Made by a program: the position numbers and the translations under genes. The notes beneath the pieces are model-generated. The model did not search any database. It was not told where the DNA came from and saw only the letters and a program-made list of their open reading frames with translations. A stretch of 6,011 nt of DNA, taken from Mesotoga sp. (GTDB taxonomy: Bacteria; Thermotogota; Thermotogae; Petrotogales; Kosmotogaceae). Positions within the stretch are counted from its first letter, which is position 1, and every line of letters starts with the position of its first letter. Below, one piece after another: positions 1-3,769 of the stretch. The stretch covers positions 1-6,011 of the forward strand of contig WOZY01000154.1 in NCBI GenBank assembly GCA_011620045.1, given 5' to 3'.

Positions 1-1
1 G

Positions 2-193
2 GTAGAGAGATTTCAGCTGCCTAACTCGGGAATTTCCGTTAGTTGTTCAACCACTTACTGGAAGACGACATCCGATACATCGGAAGCTTTTATGCCGGAC
101 ATATTGGCGGTGAGATCCTTCCAGGACTATTACGAAATGCGCGATCTAGCCTTTGAAGCTGTTATGGCCTATGGATCGGAAGAGGAGGAATAG
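2..193 (+). CDS. C-terminal end of an S41-peptidase-like protein (5' partial)
   Basis: An open frame enters from the left edge and ends at TAG 191-193, giving 63 visible residues. The segment LPNSGI, then a serine-threonine-aromatic patch (STTYW), then MPDI followed by SFQDYYEMRD, resembles the end of proteins carrying a C-terminal-processing (S41, tail-specific protease-like) domain. There the strand order P-N-S-G, S-T-x-Y, P-D-I and a final x-D-Y-x-x-x-x-D is recurrent. No catalytic serine or lysine is visible because the catalytic core lies upstream of the window. The tail is acidic (SEEEE), and its codons encode the AGGAGG that serves as ribosome binding site for the next gene. The stop codon directly abuts the iadA ATG, so the two are almost certainly co-transcribed and probably translationally coupled. 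That this is the real end of a gene is fairly sure; the family call is from remembered motif resemblance and is only moderate. Confidence 0.6.
   Translation, partial: VERFQLPNSGISVSCSTTYWKTTSDTSEAFMPDILAVRSFQDYYEMRDLAFEAVMAYGSEEEE
183..188 (+). promoter_or_regulatory. Ribosome binding site of iadA
   Basis: A perfect AGGAGG lies 5 nt before the ATG at 194, inside the last codons of the upstream gene. It fixes the iadA start and explains the tail-to-head arrangement (TAG immediately followed by ATG). Confidence 0.85.
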
Positions 194-1324
194 ATGTTAA
201 CTCTGTTTAAGAACGTTGAAGTATATGCTCCAGAACCTCTCGGAAGGAAAGACATTCTGATTTCTGGAGAGAAGATTGTCGAAATCGATGAAGGGATTGA
301 TGAATCGGCCGTACGGTCGCTCAACGGAGATGTATTCGACCTGGGTGAGTCATATGCGGTTCCCGGATTTGTTGACGGACACGTGCATCTAATCGGGGGA
401 GGCGGAGAAGGAGGCTTTTCAACAAGAACTCCTGAAGGTTCTGCGCAACAATTCGCCGAAGTCGGTACTACCACAGTTGTAGGAATGTTGGGCACCGATG
501 GTATTACCAGAGACCACGCTTCGTTGCTTGCAAAGGTTAGGGACTTCCGAAACTTCGGCATAGATTCTTACATGCTGACAGGCTCTTACAGATACCCTTT
601 GAAGACGCTAACGGGGGATGTCATGAGGGATATTGTATTCATTCCCGAGATAATCGGCGTGGGTGAGGTGGCCGTCTCGGATCATAGAAGCAGCAACCTT
701 AGTTCCACGGAGCTTCAGAGATTTGCTATGGACGCTCGTGTGGCCGGAATGCTTTCCGGTAAGGCTGGGGTGACCGTCCTGCATCTTGGAGATGGACAGG
801 AGAAGCTTAAACCTCTATATGAAGCAGTTGCCGACGGAACTCTCAATCCACGACAGATTATCCCTACCCATATCTGTCGATCGGAGGAACTCTTGAGTCA
901 GGGCATCGACTGGGTGAGCAACAGGGGCGGATATATTGACATCACTGCCAATGAACACAGCACACACCTGGTTCTAAAAGACATCTACAGCAAGAAGATA
1001 AGATTCGACAGGATCTGTGTCTCTTCTGACGGTCTTGGTTCTCTTCCCAGATTCGATGATGAAAAGAACCTGGTCGGGATAAGGTCGGCACCGGTCGATA
1101 CTCTTTTTAAGACCTTCACAACATTGGTCAAAGACAGAGGTCTTCCTCTACATGAAGCTTTGAAGCCGTTTACAGCAAACCCGGCTGCATTCTATCATCT
1201 TCAAAGAAATGGCATTGGGTTGCTTAAGAAGGGAGGCTCTGCAAACATCTTATTCATTGATCGGGATTTCCAGATAGTCGAAGTGATTTCCAGTGGAAGA
1301 TCAGTTTTGGAAAATAGGAGATGA
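194..1324 (+). CDS. iadA: Isoaspartyl dipeptidase (beta-aspartyl peptidase), M38 amidohydrolase
   Basis: This enzyme hydrolyses beta-aspartyl (isoaspartyl) dipeptides left over from degradation of damaged proteins; it is expected in the cytoplasm. The 376 residues match the usual length of about 390. Visible active-site residues, matched to E. coli IadA from memory, are the metal ligands H63 and H65 (DGHVHL), E72 (IGGGGEGG), Y132, R165 (SDHRS), H197 (VLHLGD), H226 and R229 (PTHICR), and D279 and S283 (SSDGLGS). The one departure is at the bridging metal ligand: E. coli has a carboxylated lysine (K162), while the aligned position here is E158 (VGEVAVSDHRS, codon 665-667). A carboxylate can bridge two metals in other amidohydrolases, so activity is plausible. 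The start is supported by an AGGAGG 5 nt upstream. The gene follows an S41-like protein gene directly and overlaps the start region of a flavodoxin-like gene, so it sits mid-operon. The family call is very secure. Confidence 0.95.
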   Translation: MLTLFKNVEVYAPEPLGRKDILISGEKIVEIDEGIDESAVRSLNGDVFDLGESYAVPGFVDGHVHLIGGGGEGGFSTRTPEGSAQQFAEVGTTTVVGMLGTDGITRDHASLLAKVRDFRNFGIDSYMLTGSYRYPLKTLTGDVMRDIVFIPEIIGVGEVAVSDHRSSNLSSTELQRFAMDARVAGMLSGKAGVTVLHLGDGQEKLKPLYEAVADGTLNPRQIIPTHICRSEELLSQGIDWVSNRGGYIDITANEHSTHLVLKDIYSKKIRFDRICVSSDGLGSLPRFDDEKNLVGIRSAPVDTLFKTFTTLVKDRGLPLHEALKPFTANPAAFYHLQRNGIGLLKKGGSANILFIDRDFQIVEVISSGRSVLENRR

Positions 1325-1326
1325 TC
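1316..1326 (+). promoter_or_regulatory. Extended Shine-Dalgarno that decides the flavodoxin-like gene start
   Basis: AGGAGATGATC matches the extended anti-SD complement AGGAGGTGATC at 10 of 11 positions. The AGGAG core ends immediately before the ATG at 1321, leaving no spacer, but lies 9 nt before the GTG at 1330. This favours GTG 1330 as the real start. The iadA stop codon (1322-1324) is embedded in this site, so terminating ribosomes would sit on it. Confidence 0.65.
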
Positions 1327-1329
1327 GGT

Positions 1330-1815
1330 GTGAAACTCTGTGCAGTATATTACAGTAGATCTGGTTCGACAAAGAGAATTGCGGAAAGCTTTGCCGATTC
1401 TATTGGTGCGAAGCTTTTCAAACTTGAAGATGAAAAGCCAGGGAAATCGATGTTCACTGCGCTGCTTGGCCTGGGAAGTCTTTTGAAAGAACCTCTTCCA
1501 GATGTCGGCGGTTTCGAGTTTGTGGTGCTGCTAACTCCAATTTTTGCCTGGCATCCTTCACCTCAGATGAATAAATTCGTCAACAAGGCCGATCTGAAAG
1601 GCAAGAGTGTGTTCCTAGTAGGTGTGGGAGCCGGTGAGACAAATGAGAAAGCACTAAAGAGATTCTCCGCAAAAGCTGAAAAGGCCGGTGCTAATGTAGT
1701 CGGGACGAAGAACTTCAAAGGATTACAGATGAAACAGGATTTGAAGGAGGTCGAATCTAATCTTATAGAAAGCGGGAAACAATTAGCAGGAATCATCGAA
1801 AGACTTGTCCAATAG
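1330..1815 (+). CDS. Flavodoxin-family protein (FMN-binding fold)
   Basis: The product is 161 residues from the GTG at 1330, which gives the typical N-terminus MKLCAVYYSRSGST. An in-frame ATG at 1321 would add three residues but has no room for a ribosome binding site. Residues 7-14 (YYSRSGST) form the phosphate-binding loop of a flavodoxin. TPIFAWHPSP at about 69-78 corresponds to the second FMN-contacting loop after the third strand (compare T-P-x-W/F-x-W-x-P-S-P in flavodoxin-like reductases). VFLVGVGAGET at about 95-105 is the fourth strand and following loop. Length and loops fit short-chain flavodoxin-like proteins, which bind FMN and carry electrons or act as small NAD(P)H-dependent reductases; the substrate cannot be told. 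There is no cysteine-rich or iron-sulfur motif. The gene is the last of the S41-like/iadA/flavodoxin run, and its start is coupled to the iadA stop. The fold is confident, the exact function unknown. Confidence 0.85.
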   Translation: MKLCAVYYSRSGSTKRIAESFADSIGAKLFKLEDEKPGKSMFTALLGLGSLLKEPLPDVGGFEFVVLLTPIFAWHPSPQMNKFVNKADLKGKSVFLVGVGAGETNEKALKRFSAKAEKAGANVVGTKNFKGLQMKQDLKEVESNLIESGKQLAGIIERLVQ

Positions 1816-1910
1816 ACCTAGTTAGATGTTCGAACAGGATTTTTGTGCCAATCGAGATCAACACAATCCTCTCGACTGCTTCCATTAATCTACCGAATTT
1901 CTACCTAGTC

Positions 1911-1942
1911 TCTGTCCGCCCGTTATACCTAGAGCGGACGGG
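1911..1942 (+). repeat. GC-rich inverted repeat (hairpin) downstream of the flavodoxin-like gene
   Basis: The arms 1911-1919 (TCTGTCCGC) and 1934-1942 (GCGGACGGG) can pair over 9 bp as RNA, with two G-U pairs and a perfect GTCCGC/GCGGAC core. The loop is 14 nt. No T run follows, so it is not a standard intrinsic terminator. It could mark the 3' end of the iadA operon message or be a protein site. Confidence 0.45.
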
Positions 1943-1969
1943 TTGCCGTTATCTATCCCGTCATAACAG

Positions 1970-1996
1970 TGAGAAGTTGACTCCCACACGTTCTCA
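1970..1996 (+). repeat. Inverted repeat TGAGAA/TTCTCA straddling the -35 box
   Basis: TGAGAA (1970-1975) and TTCTCA (1991-1996) are perfect inverted half-sites whose centres are 21 bp apart, about two helical turns. One lies just upstream of the -35 element and the other in the -35/-10 spacer. This geometry would suit a dimeric repressor. With 6-bp arms it can also arise by chance. Confidence 0.3.
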
Positions 1997-2005
1997 TTAT
2001 ATGCT
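1977..2005 (+). promoter_or_regulatory. Sigma-70-type promoter for the pyrophosphatase gene
   Basis: TTGACT at 1977-1982 (5 of 6 to TTGACA) and TATGCT at 2000-2005 (4 of 6 to TATAAT, with the key T-A and final T) are separated by exactly 17 bp. Transcription would begin near 2012 and leave an untranslated leader of about 218 nt before the ATG at 2230. It is the best promoter match I noticed in the window, and it sits in the largest intergenic gap. Confidence 0.6.
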
Positions 2006-2041
2006 TTTGAGGTCCCAACACAATGTGACACAGACAATTCA

Positions 2042-2077
2042 GCTGGAACGGGTCCTCGGTAATCCGTTCTCTCCAGC
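2042..2077 (+). promoter_or_regulatory. Bulged hairpin in the putative 5' leader
   Basis: GCTGGAACGG (2042-2051) pairs with CCGTTCTCTCCAGC (2064-2077): five outer pairs (GCTGG/CCAGC), a 4-nt bulge on the 3' side, and five inner pairs (AACGG/CCGTT), closing a 12-nt loop. It lies about 30 nt after the predicted transcription start. It matches no riboswitch class I can recall, and its role is unknown. Confidence 0.35.
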
Positions 2078-2215
2078 GGAGTTCTCGCACAACCATTTCT
2101 CTCAGCATTTATGCCAATAGGTAAAAGACTGCTTAAGAGCGAAAAGCCTCATCTGGATGAGAAATCGCTAAAGGCTGAGGGTGTTATCATTGAAGGAAGG
2201 AATACAGTGTGGTTC

Positions 2216-2221
2216 GGAGGG
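2216..2221 (+). promoter_or_regulatory. Ribosome binding site of the pyrophosphatase gene
   Basis: GGAGGG lies 8 nt before the ATG at 2230. It picks this ATG, which gives the family-typical N-terminus MELIYGTTNPAK, over the GTG at 2209, which has no site upstream. Confidence 0.7.
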
Positions 2222-2364
2222 TCGTTAGTATGGAGCTTATCTACGGAACAACGAACCCGGCCAAAGTGATGAGCATGAAGAAGATGCTTTCCGGATTGGA
2301 TCTGCAGTTAAGAGATTTATGTTCATGCAAGCATCTTCCGGTTGTCGAGGAGATCGGCTCAAGT

Positions 2365-2367
2365 CCC
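2365..2367 (+). other. First frameshift point (C run shortened by one)
   Basis: Reading CCC as four Cs would restore ...GSSP-LDNAQ..., the expected family sequence (E-x-G-x-x-P-L-x-N-A). Without it the frame runs on as unrelated residues to a stop at 2482-2484, giving an 84-residue product without the active site. Confidence 0.7.
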
Positions 2368-2504
2368 TCGACAATGCTCAAGCAAAGGCGGAAACTTACT
2401 ATCGCTTCATCGGGAGACGAATACTTGCTTGTGATTCCGGGCTTTTCATTGAAGGACTTGATTCTGAACTTCAGCCGGGAGTGAAGTTCAGAAGGCTCGG
2501 TGAC

Positions 2505-2513
2505 AACCTATGA
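2505..2513 (+). other. Second frameshift point with ATGA stop/start overlap
   Basis: One base is missing between GGT-GAC-AAC and ATG-AAT-GAC. As written, the middle frame ends at TGA 2511-2513, overlapping ATG 2510-2512. The nearest purine-rich stretch, AGAAGG at 2490-2495, is 14 nt away and a poor ribosome binding site, so efficient restart is doubtful. Confidence 0.65.
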
Positions 2514-2907
2514 ATGACGAGGAGATGATCAACCACTACAGGGAACTCTCAGCTGAACTCGGAGGGCGGGCAGTGGCTCATTATAGAAACGCTATCTTTC
2601 TTATCTTGAGCGACGGTCAGAAACGCTGCCTGATTGATGACACGATTGAAGAGACGTTTTATCTTGTGAGCAGAACTCACCCGGCAAGAGTTGGAGGTTT
2701 TCCTCTGAATTCGCTCTCTGTAGATATTCAGTCGGGTAAGTACTTTGTTGATCTCACCGACGAAGAAAGATCCAGTGCTTATCACTGTCGTAATGGCTTC
2801 AGGAACTTCTTCAGCGAAGCAATCCGTTCATTTGGAGATGAGCATTCTTGAACAGCAATATCGTAATTCCACAGTTCATGGCACGTCATTAAACGGCAAA
2901 GTATTGA

Positions 2908-2914
2908 GGGGAGG
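2908..2914 (+). promoter_or_regulatory. Ribosome binding site of the alpha/beta hydrolase gene
   Basis: GGGGAGG lies 5 nt before the ATG at 2920 and supports that start. The 68-bp gap before the gene (2852-2919) shows no convincing promoter, so the gene may be read with the pyrophosphatase. Confidence 0.75.
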
Positions 2915-2919
2915 ACAAA

Positions 2920-3738
2920 ATGGCTTACAAAACAATTAATGGAACTCGACTTTATTATGAGATCCGAGGGAACGAAGAAGGGAAAAGAACGGTCGCCTTT
3001 TTCAATGGAGTTATGGCTTCTGCAAACAGCTGGTCGCTTCAGACGGGTGTCTTTGAGAGATTCGGGTACAAGATTCTACTTCACGATTTCAAGGGACAGC
3101 TTCTCTCGGAAAAACCTGAGGGTCCCTACACTTTCGAAGAACACGCTCAAGAAGCCTATCTTCTCATGAAGGAGCTTGGTATCGATGAAGTACACATAAT
3201 CGGTACTTCTTACGGCGGAGAAGTTGCCCTAAGGTTTGCGATGGATTTCCCCGAAATGGTGAAGTCAATATCTATTATTGACTCGGTGAGTGAGCTCGAC
3301 GAGGTACTGAAGCTCTTCATTCGCAACTGGAAAGAAGCGGCGAATGAGGGTGACGCAGAGAAATTCTACTGGAATATGGTACCGACAATCTACAACAACT
3401 CCTTCATCAAGAGCAATATCAAGATGCTTGAAGAGAGGGCAGATGCTCTGAAAAAGGTCTCAAAAGACTACTTCAAGGGCCAGGTGGCTTTGTATGATAC
3501 ATTCTTGAGCGACGTATACATGAGCGATTCGCTTGGAAGAATCAACTGCCCGACGCTTCTGGTCTGTGGCGAACAAGATATCTTGAAGCCCAGGAAGTTC
3601 TCGCAAATAATGGCGGACAGGATTCAGAGATCGGAATTTGTCATGATTCCCGATTGTGGTCACGTGACTATATTCGAAAAGCCGGACATTTTGAACAGCC
3701 TGCTTCTAGGTTTTGTTATGAAGAACTCAGGGTTCTGA
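2920..3738 (+). CDS. Alpha/beta hydrolase fold protein (esterase/lactonase-like)
   Basis: The 272 residues form a complete alpha/beta hydrolase of common single-domain length, without a signal peptide, so it is probably cytoplasmic. The catalytic triad is readable: nucleophile S97 in the elbow GTSYGG (95-100), acid D220 in CGEQDILKP, and base H248 in DCGHVTIFEKP. The oxyanion loop reads FFNGVMAS, with N29 where most relatives have histidine (HG). The segment HDFKGQLLSEKP (55-66) is the strand/loop that reads D-x-R-G-x-G-x-S in many epoxide hydrolase, haloperoxidase and enol-lactonase relatives. Residues of about 125-205 are the helical cap. The substrate cannot be deduced; carboxylesterase or enol-lactone hydrolase activity is possible. 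A strong ribosome binding site 5 nt upstream fixes the start. The gene ends 31 bp from the stop of the convergent ATPase gene. Confidence 0.9.
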   Translation: MAYKTINGTRLYYEIRGNEEGKRTVAFFNGVMASANSWSLQTGVFERFGYKILLHDFKGQLLSEKPEGPYTFEEHAQEAYLLMKELGIDEVHIIGTSYGGEVALRFAMDFPEMVKSISIIDSVSELDEVLKLFIRNWKEAANEGDAEKFYWNMVPTIYNNSFIKSNIKMLEERADALKKVSKDYFKGQVALYDTFLSDVYMSDSLGRINCPTLLVCGEQDILKPRKFSQIMADRIQRSEFVMIPDCGHVTIFEKPDILNSLLLGFVMKNSGF

Positions 3739-3769
3739 AGCTGTCGGCTCCAGTGTCTGTGGTTTTTGC
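3739..3769. other. 31-bp gap between convergent genes
   Basis: The hydrolase stop (3736-3738) and the ATPase stop (3770-3772, minus strand) face each other. The gap holds a T5 run (3763-3767 region) but no stem of more than three or four pairs next to it, so I do not call a terminator. A hexamer GGCTCC occurs on both sides of the gap as a direct repeat. Confidence 0.5.

Larger units (their letters stand above)
1816..2229 (+). other. 414-bp intergenic region with promoter and hairpins, no convincing gene
   Basis: No strand carries a believable gene here. The longest open frame (1845-2120, starting GTG) has no ribosome binding site, many CGN arginine codons unlike the neighbouring genes, and a composition without domain features. 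A second frame (ATG 2111 to TGA 2270) would encode 52 residues beginning MPIGKRLLKSEK but also lacks a ribosome binding site and runs into the pyrophosphatase start. Listed separately are a hairpin at 1911-1942, a promoter at 1977-2005 with a flanking inverted repeat, and a bulged hairpin at 2042-2077. A 10-bp palindrome TGTTCGAACA (1827-1836) followed three bases later by five Ts lies just after the flavodoxin stop. It is too short a stem to call a terminator. The segment from about 2006 to 2229 would be the 5' leader of the pyrophosphatase transcript. Confidence 0.6.
2230..2851 (+). pseudogene. Non-canonical purine NTP pyrophosphatase (HAM1/RdgB-type), two frameshifts
   Basis: The intact enzyme would hydrolyse dITP/XTP-type nucleotides to monophosphates and so keep deaminated purines out of DNA and RNA. 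The protein is spread over three frames. Codons 2230-2367 give 46 residues starting MELIYGTTNPAK and ending VVEEIGSSP. The frame then moves by -1, and 2367-2507 gives 47 residues starting LDNAQAKAE and containing the ACDSGLFIEGL active-site segment and QPGVKFRRLGDN. It moves by -1 again, and 2507-2851 gives MNDEEMINHYREL, AHYRNAIFLI and GFPLNSLSV up to the stop at 2849-2851. Joined, the product is about 207 residues, the normal length, with family-type segments in order. Each break equals one missing base: the first in the C run 2365-2367, the second between 2505 and 2510. No stop codon occurs inside the conserved frame pieces. At the second break TGA (2511-2513) overlaps ATG (2510-2512), so a separate C-terminal fragment could be restarted there. 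It is either a fresh pseudogene or carries sequencing errors. Confidence 0.85.

Noticed and set aside
1827..1844. TGTTCGAACA palindrome followed by TTTTT as terminator of the iadA operon, or as a tRNA T-loop
   Set aside because: Only three stem pairs remain around a tetraloop, and no pairing T-stem or acceptor arm fits a tRNA.
1845..2120. 91-codon open frame in the intergenic region
   Set aside because: It starts at GTG without a ribosome binding site, uses CGN arginine codons unlike its neighbours, shows no domain pattern and overlaps the promoter and hairpins.
2160..2190. TPP riboswitch, suggested by GGCTGAGG
   Set aside because: The other conserved TPP blocks and the folding partners are absent.
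2111..2270. Small ORF starting MPIGKRLLKSEK, with a VWFGGSL stretch faintly like actin
   Set aside because: It has no ribosome binding site, its last third overlaps the real pyrophosphatase start in another frame, and the actin likeness is short and probably chance.
2360..2513. Programmed -1 ribosomal frameshifting to join the pyrophosphatase frames
   Set aside because: Neither site has a slippery heptamer of the X-XXY-YYZ type; single-base loss in a C run is simpler.
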